DNA from: a virus
Direction: 5' to 3' (one strand)
IMG/VR virus record: IMGVR_UViG_3300025466_000092
Coordinates: 1 to 39,223 of that record
DNA: 39,223 nucleotides
In this document: piece by piece, positions 23,401 through 29,921 of the stretch
Numbering within the stretch: position 1 is the first letter of the stretch
How the letters are laid out: each line of letters starts with the position of its first letter
Made by a program: the position numbers and the translations under genes
Notes under the pieces: model-generated
What the model saw: the letters and a program-made list of their open reading frames with translations, nothing else
Databases searched by the model: none
Told to the model about the DNA's origin: nothing

Positions 23401-23583
23401 GCTCACGAACTACAAGCCGTATTACCTAATTGCGTAACTGGCGAAAAAGATGCTGTAAACGAAGATGGAACACCTCATTACCAACAAATGGATAATAGCG
23501 GTGTGATTCCATTTTTGGTTAAAGCTATTCAAGAACTAAACGCTAAAGTAACTGCACTTGAAGCACAATTAGGAGCTAAATAA
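20488..23583 (+). CDS. Tail fiber 2 with S74 intramolecular chaperone
   Basis: A 1031-residue fiber. The N-terminal third has two related blocks (SNTQVQYNSSG, LAGSANLTFNGTTLT) about 140 residues apart. Residues about 340-750 are a long array of repeats of the NNTAVGYQAGYANTTG type, like YadA/haemagglutinin head repeats, which should form a trimeric beta solenoid. The C-terminal 100 residues are a peptidase S74 chaperone: S933 and K938 (SDYRLKND) form the self-cleavage dyad, followed by FTWVDGRPDDGFIAHELQ and a coiled-coil end. S74 domains fold the trimer and then cut themselves off. It starts one base after the fiber 1 stop and is more AT-rich than fiber 1. Confidence 0.92.
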   Translation: MAQSGYTPISIYYSATATNVPLAANLTSGELGINIADGKLYYKDNAGTVQVLASKAGNINVSSISFGTTGLTPSTTTTGAVTVAGTLVVSNGGTGQTTLATGSIGYGQGTSAHAALAIGTAGQVLTVNSGATAPQWVNASSIIGGAGGSNTQVQYNSSGALAGSANLTFNGTTLTSTGFAGPISGVVTSTSITDSGLTSGRVTYAGTAGLLQDSANLTFNGTTLTANTLNLTNALTTSYGGTGLTSFTAGDLPYYSTGTALSKLAIGTNGYILQSNGSAPTWVLASSVIGGAGGSNTQVQYNSSGLLAGSANLTFNGTTLTTANDASISGLTVGKGGGSVNSNTAVGGGGALALNTTGANNVAVGSGAGYASTTANNNISIGTNSGSTANTGSNVSVGVGANQSNTGGNNTAIGHNALIFNSTASNNTAVGYQAGYANTTGTIDAFGSSALGANTTGTRNAAFGIFALQSNTTGVSNTSMGRASLATNTTGNYNTAFGDAALNANTTASSCSAVGFQSGYNNTTGINNNFFGYQAGFSNTVGNANSFFGHVAGYFSTGSNNVGMGSQALGNSGAGNSNTAIGVTALQFTTGSNNTAVGYGSLVSNTTASNNTAVGYQAAYANTTGANINAFGYKALTANTTGGQNDAFSYSALASNTTGSQNAAFGFTSLLQNTTGSNNSAFGYQSLYSNTTASNSTAVGYQAGYSASAGCSNNTFIGYQAGYSSITSGSNQFFGYLAGRDVTTGYYHTIIGAYNGNQGGLDIRTANNYIVLSDGQGNPRGIFDGSGNFGIGTTSPGVKLDVTGTIRASQSLVFGSNGTTGAGSIYSDSNWGCLITAKQTSPALADFMWQSASSVERMRIDSNGQLLIGTTSTGSSIPNGFCFGVPGGASAINIGHPNATPSGYNYVTFAYNSSQIGSITQAGTTGVLYNVTSDYRLKNDVTPIQNALNIVEALNPVSFTWVDGRPDDGFIAHELQAVLPNCVTGEKDAVNEDGTPHYQQMDNSGVIPFLVKAIQELNAKVTALEAQLGAK

Positions 23584-23894
23584 TGTTTACATGGAATATA
23601 GTACAGATGGACAGACTTACTTCTGACGGCTTTGTAGTTACTGTTCATTACACAGTAAACGCAGTAGATGGTGAATTTACTGCTTCAACTTACGGCACAG
23701 TAGGCTACACACAAGAAGATAAAGCGTATATCCCTTACGCTGACTTGACTGAAGCTGAAGTCGTTGGCTGGGTACAAGAGTCACTTGGTAAAGATACAGT
23801 AGAGGCGAGTCTGACTGCACAGATTGAAGCACAAAAGAATTCTGTACAAGAAGCTGGATTACCTTGGGTTTCAGATACAACATTGCCAGCATAA
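23583..23894 (+). CDS. Hypothetical 103-aa protein after fiber
   Basis: A 103-residue protein starting MFTWNIVQMDRLTSDGFVVT and coupled to the fiber by TAATG. The pattern MFTWNI, VHYTVNAVDGEFTASTYGTV, ADLTEAEVVGWVQESLG, TVEASLTAQIEAQ is one I associate with small proteins that commonly follow phage fiber genes. A role in fiber assembly is possible but unproven. Confidence 0.75.
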   Translation: MFTWNIVQMDRLTSDGFVVTVHYTVNAVDGEFTASTYGTVGYTQEDKAYIPYADLTEAEVVGWVQESLGKDTVEASLTAQIEAQKNSVQEAGLPWVSDTTLPA

Positions 23895-23927
23895 GTTTTA
23901 TAACCGCAGTACAACTAGGAGAATGAA

Positions 23928-24164
23928 ATGAGCGAAAACACGAAAAAAACTCAAATCACCATCAATGATGTAAGTTACAACTTTGAAGATTTAACAGTAG
24001 AGCAACAAACGCTGTTTAATCATTGCGTAGACCTTGACCGCAAAATTGGCAGCGCAGCATTTAACCTTGACCAGCTCAATGTAGGCAAGAATGCCTTCAT
24101 CAAGTTGCTAGAAGATTCACTAGCGGCCCCGGTTGAAAAAGCCGAAGTGGAAGTACTTCAATAA
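23928..24164 (+). CDS. Small DUF6447-like protein
   Basis: A 78-residue protein starting MSENTKKTQITINDVSYNFE. The ITINDVSYNFEDLTVEQQ pattern resembles the small DUF6447-type phage proteins (ITIDGKEY.. .EDLSEE), followed by one predicted coiled helix. Good ribosome site (AGGAG). Function unknown. Assignment from memory of the motif only. Confidence 0.65.
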   Translation: MSENTKKTQITINDVSYNFEDLTVEQQTLFNHCVDLDRKIGSAAFNLDQLNVGKNAFIKLLEDSLAAPVEKAEVEVLQ

Positions 24165-24169
24165 AAACC

Positions 24170-24192
24170 TTGGCGGCCTAACCCGCCGCCAA
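24170..24192 (+). terminator. GC-rich intergenic hairpin
   Basis: Perfect 8-base stem TTGGCGGC/GCCGCCAA with loop CTAACCC. There is no T-tract downstream on the plus strand, so it is more likely a message-stabilising or attenuating structure between the fiber genes and the lysis genes than a true terminator. Confidence 0.5.
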
Positions 24193-24203
24193 CTTACATA
24201 AGA

Positions 24204-24443
24204 ATGATAATGGACTTCCAGTCAATGATGAACTTTATCCTACCTACCGCCTGCACTGTGCTGGGCTGGTTTTGTAGGGAGCTTTGGACCGCGGTTCAAG
24301 AACTCAAGAATGACGTGGCCAAGCTGCGCGAAGAGCTTCCAACCCATTATGTCAGCAAAGATGACTTTAATGACAGATGGTATGAAGTTCTCAAATCGTT
24401 ACACCGGATTGAGGACAAGCTAGACGGTAAGGCTGACAAATGA
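24204..24443 (+). CDS. Small membrane protein of lysis cassette
   Basis: A 79-residue protein with one N-terminal membrane segment (about residues 8-25: MMNFILPTACTVLGWFCREL) and a charged coiled coil (LKNDVAKLREELP...DDFNDRWYEVLKSLHRIEDK). ATG at 24210 (MDFQ) is an equally possible start. The ATGA overlap with the putative holin suggests a joint role, perhaps holin partner or antiholin; that is inference. Confidence 0.7.
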   Translation: MIMDFQSMMNFILPTACTVLGWFCRELWTAVQELKNDVAKLREELPTHYVSKDDFNDRWYEVLKSLHRIEDKLDGKADK

Positions 24444-24631
24444 GAAAGCAGATCCACAAGTCTAAGACTATGTGGTTCTCTTTCGCTTTGGTTGTCTTTG
24501 GCGCGCTGATGGATAACTTCTCCAGCCTACAAAACGTCATTGATGAGAAATACTATGGTATCATTCTTGTTGCCATCGGCATCATTGTAGCAGCGCTGCG
24601 CTTTGTAACTACAGAAGGCGTAGACCAATAA
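24440..24631 (+). CDS. Putative holin (63 aa)
   Basis: A 63-residue protein with a basic N-terminus (MRKQIHKSKTM), two hydrophobic segments (about 11-25 and 39-56) and a short loop between, the layout of class II holins, which permeabilise or depolarise the inner membrane to trigger lysis. Overlaps its neighbours by ATGA and TAATG. Its position directly before spanin and endolysin genes supports the call; holins have no diagnostic motif. Confidence 0.68.
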   Translation: MRKQIHKSKTMWFSFALVVFGALMDNFSSLQNVIDEKYYGIILVAIGIIVAALRFVTTEGVDQ

Positions 24632-25041
24632 TGTTCCCACTATCGGCACTCACTTATGTTAAGTTGGCAGCAGGAGCTCTTATTTTACTTGGCAGCATTT
24701 GGTTTGGCTGGCATCTACGGGATGTGGACTTCCAGTCGTACAAAGCCAAACAGGCTATTGAGACACAAAAGCTCCAAGAAGCGCACCAAGCGTCCGCCGA
24801 CAGAATAGAAAGTGAAAAGAATGCTCAAATCCGTGATATTAATACTAAGCTCGTTGATGCTATTAGCGAGCTGCGTAGCCGTCCCAGTCGCGCCCAAGCC
24901 ACCGGCACTGGATCGTGTGGAACTGGGGCAACCCTTTATGCCGACGATGCAGAGTTTCTTGTCAGGGAAGCTGCCAGAGCAGACATTATCCGTACCGGCC
25001 TTGCAGCCTGCTACGACCAGTACGACGCGCTAAATAAATAA
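24631..25041 (+). CDS. i-spanin (Rz-like)
   Basis: Inner-membrane spanin subunit, 136 residues: an N-terminal transmembrane segment (about 9-27, VKLAAGALILLGSIWFGW) followed by a long periplasmic coiled coil (33-95, YKAKQAIETQKLQEAHQASA) and a Cys/Gly-containing end. It pairs with the outer-membrane lipoprotein encoded in another frame within the same gene to join inner and outer membranes in the last step of lysis. It lies between the putative holin and the lysozyme. Confidence 0.85.
   Translation: MFPLSALTYVKLAAGALILLGSIWFGWHLRDVDFQSYKAKQAIETQKLQEAHQASADRIESEKNAQIRDINTKLVDAISELRSRPSRAQATGTGSCGTGATLYADDAEFLVREAARADIIRTGLAACYDQYDALNK
24812..25033 (+). CDS. o-spanin (Rz1-like lipoprotein), fully embedded in the i-spanin gene
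   Basis: A second frame lying wholly within the i-spanin gene codes for 73 residues: a basic N-terminus, a hydrophobic signal, a lipobox LLASC with the acylated Cys at position 21, then a proline-rich mature part (VPVAPKPPALDRVELGQP). This is the classical Rz/Rz1 nested arrangement. A second ATG at 24821 (MLKSVILILS) is also possible as start. After signal peptidase II cleavage the mature lipoprotein would be 53 residues, a normal o-spanin length. Confidence 0.88.
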   Translation: MKRMLKSVILILSSLMLLASCVAVPVAPKPPALDRVELGQPFMPTMQSFLSGKLPEQTLSVPALQPATTSTTR

Positions 25042-25051
25042 TAAACCCCAA

Positions 25052-25070
25052 TTTGCATTAATATATGCAG
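25052..25070 (+). promoter_or_regulatory. Late element copy 6
   Basis: Core TTTGCATTAATAT at 25052-25064, then ATGCAG. It is the only copy without a recognisable hairpin directly upstream, so read-through from the previous unit is expected here. It drives the endolysin gene, with AAGGAGC as ribosome site. Confidence 0.72.
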
Positions 25071-25084
25071 AGTAAGGAGCATGA

Positions 25085-25603
25085 ATGAAAAAGCTATTAG
25101 TAGTACTGATGTGGGTAGTTGGCATATTTGCAGCGATCCACTTCACAGACAGGTACACCCAGATTGAAGAGAACATCATGGCCATCGCTAAATCCACACT
25201 AGACTTTATCACCAAGGAGGAAGGTGCCCGTAACAAGGCCTATAAGGACTCTAAGGGCCTATGGACCATCGGAGTTGGGCATCTCATCAAGTCCGACGAG
25301 CAGCACCTCATCACCGCGACCCTAACAGATGAACAGGTACAAGAGCTTCTGAGAAGCGATTTAAGGTGGTGTAGCGAGGCCGTAGAGAGATCGGTGAGGG
25401 TCAGCCTTACCCAGGGTCAATTCGACGCCCTGTACAGCCTATGCTTTAATATCGGTGAGACAAATTTTAAGAAATCCACAGTGGTCAAGAAGATCAACGA
25501 AAATGACCTACAGGGTGCAGCTGACGCCATACTGATGTGGAACAAACCAGATGTGCTTATAAATCGTAGAAAGCGCGAAAGAGCGCTATTCTTAGGGGCG
25601 TAA
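25085..25603 (+). CDS. Endolysin, GH24 lysozyme with SAR-like N-terminus
   Basis: Muramidase that cuts peptidoglycan. The 172 residues contain the T4-lysozyme-type catalytic triad E46-x8-D55-x5-T61 (KEEGARNKAYKDSKGLWTIGVGH) and the helical domain WCSEAVERSVRVSLTQGQFDALYSLCFNIG. The N-terminal 20 residues (KKLLVVLMWVVGIFAAIHF) form a weakly hydrophobic signal-anchor-release type segment, so export would not require a large-hole holin. An internal ATG at residue 32 could give a soluble form without the anchor. I chose 25085 over an out-of-frame ATG at 25081 because of the AGGAG spacing. Confidence 0.93.
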   Translation: MKKLLVVLMWVVGIFAAIHFTDRYTQIEENIMAIAKSTLDFITKEEGARNKAYKDSKGLWTIGVGHLIKSDEQHLITATLTDEQVQELLRSDLRWCSEAVERSVRVSLTQGQFDALYSLCFNIGETNFKKSTVVKKINENDLQGAADAILMWNKPDVLINRRKRERALFLGA

Positions 25604-25617
25604 ATAGCCTGTTTTTT
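25596..25617 (+). terminator. Terminator after endolysin
   Basis: GGGC (25596-25599) pairs with GCCT (25607-25610), one G-T pair, around GTAAATA; six Ts follow (25612-25617). The stem is short and overlaps the stop codon region. Same layout as the other hairpin-element units. Confidence 0.5.
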
Positions 25618-25634
25618 GCATTAATATAAGTAGG
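25615..25634 (+). promoter_or_regulatory. Late element copy 7
   Basis: TTTGCATTAATATAAGTAGG; differs from copies 1 and 3 by one base, which removes the ATG, and is followed by a leader of about 30 bases with AAGGAAT before the 206-aa gene. Opens the connector/nozzle unit. Confidence 0.75.
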
Positions 25635-25664
25635 ACTACTCAACCAATCACTCAAGGAATTACC

Positions 25665-26285
25665 ATGGACGGCTTTAAAACATTACCAAGATACAAAGCT
25701 GGTGGACTAGTCAAGACACCAGTAACCGGCGACAAAAAGGCTGCAGCACCATCTAAGGCCGTAGCAAAGCCAGCCTTTAAGGGCAGCGACGTAGCTAAAG
25801 AAAAAAGCAAGCCCGCAGGTCATAAAGACCCGTACATCAAGTCTAAAGAGTCAGGTAAAACCGCAGACTTTCCAAGCGCCGCTGTAAAGGGCCGTAAGGC
25901 AAAAGCTACTGGCACCGTGAGCAAATTCAAGTGTGGTGGTAAGATTGTTAAAAAAGCTGATGGTGGCATCATGGACGCTATTGGTGGTGTTGGTACACAG
26001 CTTAAGAACAACGTTATGGGAACACCAGAGCAGAATCGTATCGCTCAGGCCCAAATGGACAAAGTAAAGGCACGTAAAGCCGCTCAAGCTGCAGCTTTAA
26101 TGCAAGGCCAAGGTGGTGCTAGTGCACTACAACAAGGTGCTCTAGCTGGTGGTTTAGGTGGTGCAGCACCAGCACCAGCACCAGCACCAGCACCAGCACC
26201 AGCAATGCAAGCTCCGGGCGGTGTAAGCCCAGCTGGCCCTGTACCTACCCAGAAAAAGGGCGGCAAAGTAAAAGGCAAGTGCTAA
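25665..26285 (+). CDS. Hypothetical basic, low-complexity protein (206 aa)
   Basis: Unrecognised 206-residue basic protein rich in Lys, Ala and Gly, starting MDGFKTLPRYKAGGLVKTPV. It includes a KCGGKIVKKADGGIMDAIGG segment and an Ala-Pro repeat (GCACCA tandem repeat at 26166-26204). The KAGG/ADGG-type motifs resemble those in the C-terminal part of the giant protein of this phage. Probably disordered; a virion or DNA-associated role is possible. Good ribosome site (AAGGAAT). Confidence 0.7.
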   Translation: MDGFKTLPRYKAGGLVKTPVTGDKKAAAPSKAVAKPAFKGSDVAKEKSKPAGHKDPYIKSKESGKTADFPSAAVKGRKAKATGTVSKFKCGGKIVKKADGGIMDAIGGVGTQLKNNVMGTPEQNRIAQAQMDKVKARKAAQAAALMQGQGGASALQQGALAGGLGGAAPAPAPAPAPAPAMQAPGGVSPAGPVPTQKKGGKVKGKC

Positions 26286-26286
26286 T

Positions 26287-26454
26287 ATGCCAATTAATTC
26301 AAAAGCCCAACAGGGCGCTATGTACGCCGCGGCCGCTGGCAAATCAACCCTTGGCATCCCTAAGAAGGTTGCCAAGGAGTTTATTAAGGCAGGGCCTGCG
26401 TCAAGCAAATTACCAAACAAAGTAACCAAGCGAGCAGCCGGAAGAGGGCGTTAA
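26287..26454 (+). CDS. Small basic DUF3008-like protein (55 aa)
   Basis: A 55-codon gene starting MPINSKAQQGAMYAAAAGKS and continuing IPKKVAKEF, ending KRAAGRGR. The KSKAQQ..MYAAA..GKS.....PKKVAKEF pattern is widespread in small phage proteins of the DUF3008 type or at the C-termini of phage proteins. Very basic, so binding to nucleic acid or to the packaged genome is possible. It sits two bases after the 206-aa gene stop and two bases before the connector gene. Confidence 0.68.
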   Translation: MPINSKAQQGAMYAAAAGKSTLGIPKKVAKEFIKAGPASSKLPNKVTKRAAGRGR

Positions 26455-26455
26455 T

Positions 26456-27523
26456 ATGGCGTACAGTGGAACCACTGGAAATACAACAGTCAACGTTGAT
26501 CAACTGATCTCCTTTGCGTTTCGTGACGCCGGTAAGACCGCTGAGGAGATGACCCCGGAGCTTATTGGTGCCGCCAAGCAGGCATTGTTTTACAATCTTC
26601 AAAACCTATCTAACCTCGGTGTTAATCTTTGGTTGTTGGAGAACATGCTCGTTGGCGCCGTAACGGCCCAGCAACAGTTAGTCCTACCTAAGACAGTGAT
26701 TGATGTACGAGAATCAAACTGGGTCTACATTATCAACCAGGCAGCCTCTGAGTACTTGCCTATTAGTAATCCAGATTCACCTGCAGTATTTGATCAAAAC
26801 CTGTCCTTGGTTTCTACCTCCACAGTTGGTGCTAACTATTTTGGTCTTCAGTACCAATCAGCACAGCCTGTCTACTACGTTGGGTTTAATGGCTACGCAG
26901 TAGGTACTGGCACAACAACATATAACTTTGCCTATGAGACCAGCGAAGATGGAATCACTTGGACAACAGTAAAGCAACTACCGACTACAACACTCTCAGA
27001 TAAAGAGTGGGCCTACTTTAACATCACCACAACACCAACGCACCTTTACTACAGGCTGCGTGAAACGGTTGCACCTACGTTCTCTATACGTCAAATCGTA
27101 TTCTCTACGAGCCAGCAAGTCATTCCACTCGCCCGTTTAAATCGCGATGACTACTGGAATCTCCCAAATAAACAGTTCCCTAGCCAGCGCTCATTGCAGT
27201 ATTGGTTTGATAGGACCATTGAGCCCTCGATGTACATCTGGCCAGTGCCCAATAACTCGTTTCAAATGTTTCAGTTAATTGTTGAGGTTCAAATGCAAGA
27301 TGTAGGATCTTTGACAAATCAGATTTACGTACCTGACCGATGGATTAATTGTGTTCAAAAACAATTATCACATTCTATGTCTTTACAACTACCCGGTGTA
27401 GATTTGCAACGTGTTCAATATCTAGAAGCTCAAGCACAAAAAGCATTCCTACAAGCCAGCGAGGAAGACAGGGACAAATCACCTATCTATTTCCAACCCA
27501 ACATCAGCTATTATACAAGATGA
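26456..27523 (+). CDS. Head-tail connector / neck structural protein (355 aa)
   Basis: A 355-residue protein. The N-terminal helical part (VDQLISFAFRDAGKTAEEMT, AAKQALFYNLQNLSNLGVNL) resembles phage adaptor or tail-tubular proteins; residues about 105-215 look like an inserted beta-sandwich domain of discoidin type (YYVGFNGYAVG, FAYETSEDGITWTTV, YYRLRETVAPTFSIRQIVFS); the C-terminal part returns to the connector fold (RDDYWNLPNKQFPSQRSLQY, YIWPVPNN). The neighbouring adaptor gene supports a neck role. The exact position in the virion is unproven. Confidence 0.75.
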   Translation: MAYSGTTGNTTVNVDQLISFAFRDAGKTAEEMTPELIGAAKQALFYNLQNLSNLGVNLWLLENMLVGAVTAQQQLVLPKTVIDVRESNWVYIINQAASEYLPISNPDSPAVFDQNLSLVSTSTVGANYFGLQYQSAQPVYYVGFNGYAVGTGTTTYNFAYETSEDGITWTTVKQLPTTTLSDKEWAYFNITTTPTHLYYRLRETVAPTFSIRQIVFSTSQQVIPLARLNRDDYWNLPNKQFPSQRSLQYWFDRTIEPSMYIWPVPNNSFQMFQLIVEVQMQDVGSLTNQIYVPDRWINCVQKQLSHSMSLQLPGVDLQRVQYLEAQAQKAFLQASEEDRDKSPIYFQPNISYYTR

Positions 27524-28044
27524 ATACATCAGTATATTGGATACACCACAAAGACCATACAGATATATTTAGTCAAGGCTATGTTGGTGTATCTAAAAAT
27601 TGCGAAGAAAGATGGAAGTCACATGCTTCCGGTGAGACAAACACTCATTTAAAAAACGCAATTTTAAAATATGGCTGGAATATGTTAGTTAAAGAAATTG
27701 TATTAATTGCAGATTCGGACTACTGTTTTACTATTGAAAATATGTTACGCCATAAAGAAAAAACAGGTTGGAATATATGTGTTGGTGGTGGAAATCCTCC
27801 AAGTAATTTAGGTAAAAAAAGACCAAATCATGCAGCTAAATTGCTAGGGAAAAAACGTCCAGAACACGCAAAACACATGCTTGGAAAAAACAACCCGGGG
27901 GCAGTTACCATAAAATTTGAAAATAAAGTTTTTGATACAATAAAAGATTTATCACAATTTTTAAACAAAAACTATATGACAACATATAACAGAGTTATGC
28001 AGAATCCAAAACGTTGGGGTTACGAGGTAATTAAATGTCAGTAA
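27520..28044 (+). CDS. GIY-YIG homing endonuclease 3
   Basis: 174-residue GIY-YIG nuclease starting MNTSVYWIHHKDHTDIFSQG; signature strands VYWI and YVGV, Arg in EERWKSH, Glu in FTIENMLRHKE. NUMOD3-like repeats follow (LGKKRPNHAAK, LGKKRPEHAKH), then a C-terminal IENR1-like helix-turn-helix (VFDTIKDLSQFLNKNYMTTY). Close paralogue of the gene at 16132 (both VYWIHHKDH). The open frame extends upstream to 27349, but that part overlaps the connector gene; the ATG at 27520 overlaps the connector TGA. It ends 10 bases inside the adaptor gene. AT-rich. Confidence 0.9.
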   Translation: MNTSVYWIHHKDHTDIFSQGYVGVSKNCEERWKSHASGETNTHLKNAILKYGWNMLVKEIVLIADSDYCFTIENMLRHKEKTGWNICVGGGNPPSNLGKKRPNHAAKLLGKKRPEHAKHMLGKNNPGAVTIKFENKVFDTIKDLSQFLNKNYMTTYNRVMQNPKRWGYEVIKCQ

Positions 28045-28649
28045 TAATGTCGTACGACAGCCTTGTGCTGAATATCCAGCAGTACATGGAACGAAATGAC
28101 CCTGACTTCATTGCGCAGATACCCAATCTGATTGCGCTGGCAGAGTCATCAATTGCTGCAGAGCTTAAGACCTACCTACAATTGATTGTGGTAGAGACCA
28201 ATCTTGCACAGAACCAAACTGTTCTGAACAAGCCAGCACGCTGGAGAAAAACTGTCTCTATGAAGGTCAACGGGCAGCCAGTCTTACTACGCAGCCAGGA
28301 CTATGTGGCCCAGTACTTATCTGAGTCATCGGCAGGCAAGCCAGTATACTACGCGGACTATGACTACAGCAACTGGAACTTTGCCCCACAGCCAGATACA
28401 AGCTATCCTGTAGAAATTATTTACTATGCAGAGGTTCAACCATTAGATTCTTCTAATCAACAAAACCTATGGACAGCTATCGCACCACAGGCGATGTTAT
28501 ACGGGGCCTTGTTGCAAGCACAGGGTTACTTAAAGGCTATTGACAAGCTGCCCGTGTGGAAACAATTCTACACAGACGCCGTTGGCGCACTGAAAAAAGA
28601 AGACAATTCACGTCGCATAGACCGCAACACAACCATTCAAGAGCCTTAA
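28035..28649 (+). CDS. Head-to-tail adaptor (P22 gp4/SU10 adaptor-like)
   Basis: A 204-residue protein starting MSVIMSYDSLVLNIQQYMER. The pattern YDSLVLNIQQYMERNDPDF, IPNLIALAESSIAAELKTYL, PVEIIYYAEVQPL, APQAMLYGALLQAQGYLK is typical of adaptor proteins that form the ring below the portal in SU10-like and P22-like podoviruses. The start overlaps the GIY-YIG 3 end; a second in-frame ATG at 28047 is possible. Confidence 0.85.
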   Translation: MSVIMSYDSLVLNIQQYMERNDPDFIAQIPNLIALAESSIAAELKTYLQLIVVETNLAQNQTVLNKPARWRKTVSMKVNGQPVLLRSQDYVAQYLSESSAGKPVYYADYDYSNWNFAPQPDTSYPVEIIYYAEVQPLDSSNQQNLWTAIAPQAMLYGALLQAQGYLKAIDKLPVWKQFYTDAVGALKKEDNSRRIDRNTTIQEP

Positions 28650-28652
28650 TAT

Positions 28653-29921
28653 ATGACCACTCCAGTATACGTCTCGCCGTTCACAGGGACAGCTGTAACA
28701 CCAACTGATGTCTCATACCTCGCGCTGCCTTTTAGCACAAACCAGACACTAAACTGGCCATCAACTGTCAATGGTGCCGAGGTTGTTGCTGCTCGTATTA
28801 TTGACTGTACAGCATCAACATCTGGCCTATCCATTGCGTTGCCACAAGGCAATCAGGGAACACTGGGCTCAGACATCCTATTCCGCAACTTAGGCGCTTT
28901 TTCTTTCTTAGTTACAGACTACACCAGTGGTGCGTCATTTACTGTTCCCGTCGGTATCTCTAAGTATGTGTACCTCGTAGATAACACAACAGCCGCCGGT
29001 GTCTGGAACAACGTTACCTTCGCGGCGGGCACCTCTGTCGCCGACGCGGCCTCATTGGCTGGTGCAGGGCTGACAACAGTCGGTGGGCAACTAGCCACCA
29101 CTCAAAACCTAGTAGATGTTACATCTTCTCCAGTCATTAATGATCTTAGCCGCGCTGCTACGTTTGTATGGAATGGCGGCGCTGGAACATTTAATTTACC
29201 AATATTTTCCAGTCTATCTGCCGGCTGGTTCATTGGATTTAGAAATAATGGCTCTGGCTCACTCACAATTAGCCCAGTATCCCCATCATTAATCAATGGT
29301 CAGTCATCCATCATTGCAAACCCTGGCGACTCTGGGTTTATTATGTATGACTCCGCAAGCAATGGATTTATTACTGTCGGCTTCCTTACTGCACCAAACG
29401 TAACCTTCACAGCGGCATCCTACGATGTGGATACCATTGTAGGTAATACACTGAGCCTGGTATCCTTTGCACCAGTTATTCAGACATACATTGCGCAGTC
29501 TGGCACACGGACACAGACACTAGCCGTTACACTACCAGCAATTACCCAGATTTATATTTTGGTTAATAATACTAACCAGCTCGGGTATAACATTACGTTC
29601 CAGAATCAAGGCACAAGTCAGCCACCGTTCGTATTAACGGCGGGTAGTATTGTTACAATGTTAAGTGATGGTGTAAACTTATACCCACTGACAACGGGCT
29701 CTACTGGTTTGTTTTATGCAACAAATGGAACCGCAGGACTACCTTCATTTTCGTTTAATAACGACACTCACACGGGCATGTATCTAGTAGGTACCAGTAT
29801 ACTTGGACTATCAGCAAATTCAACACAGTTAGTTAGTATTGATAATACCAACCCATCACAGCCCCTAGTAACAGTAAACGCGAGGCTGACAGCACAACTC
29901 ATTAGCGGCGGTGCGTTCTAA
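28653..29921 (+). CDS. Tail or neck structural protein (422 aa)
   Basis: A 422-residue beta-rich protein starting MTTPVYVSPFTGTAVTPTDV, poor in charge, with Thr, Ser, Gly and Asn abundant. It contains repeated strand-turn patterns (SGLSIALPQGNQGTLGSDIL, TYIAQSGTRTQTLAVTLPA) and ends with a fiber-like segment (FYATNGTAGLPSFSFNNDTH, ARLTAQLISGGAF). It lies between adaptor and nozzle genes and is joined to the latter by TAATG, so a tail protein or fiber anchor is likely; the exact role is not recognisable. Confidence 0.75.
   Translation: MTTPVYVSPFTGTAVTPTDVSYLALPFSTNQTLNWPSTVNGAEVVAARIIDCTASTSGLSIALPQGNQGTLGSDILFRNLGAFSFLVTDYTSGASFTVPVGISKYVYLVDNTTAAGVWNNVTFAAGTSVADAASLAGAGLTTVGGQLATTQNLVDVTSSPVINDLSRAATFVWNGGAGTFNLPIFSSLSAGWFIGFRNNGSGSLTISPVSPSLINGQSSIIANPGDSGFIMYDSASNGFITVGFLTAPNVTFTAASYDVDTIVGNTLSLVSFAPVIQTYIAQSGTRTQTLAVTLPAITQIYILVNNTNQLGYNITFQNQGTSQPPFVLTAGSIVTMLSDGVNLYPLTTGSTGLFYATNGTAGLPSFSFNNDTHTGMYLVGTSILGLSANSTQLVSIDNTNPSQPLVTVNARLTAQLISGGAF

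Noticed and set aside
27349-27519. Upstream extension of GIY-YIG 3
   Set aside because: The 57 extra codons overlap the connector gene C-terminus in another frame and have no family likeness; the nuclease fold begins right after the ATG at 27520.
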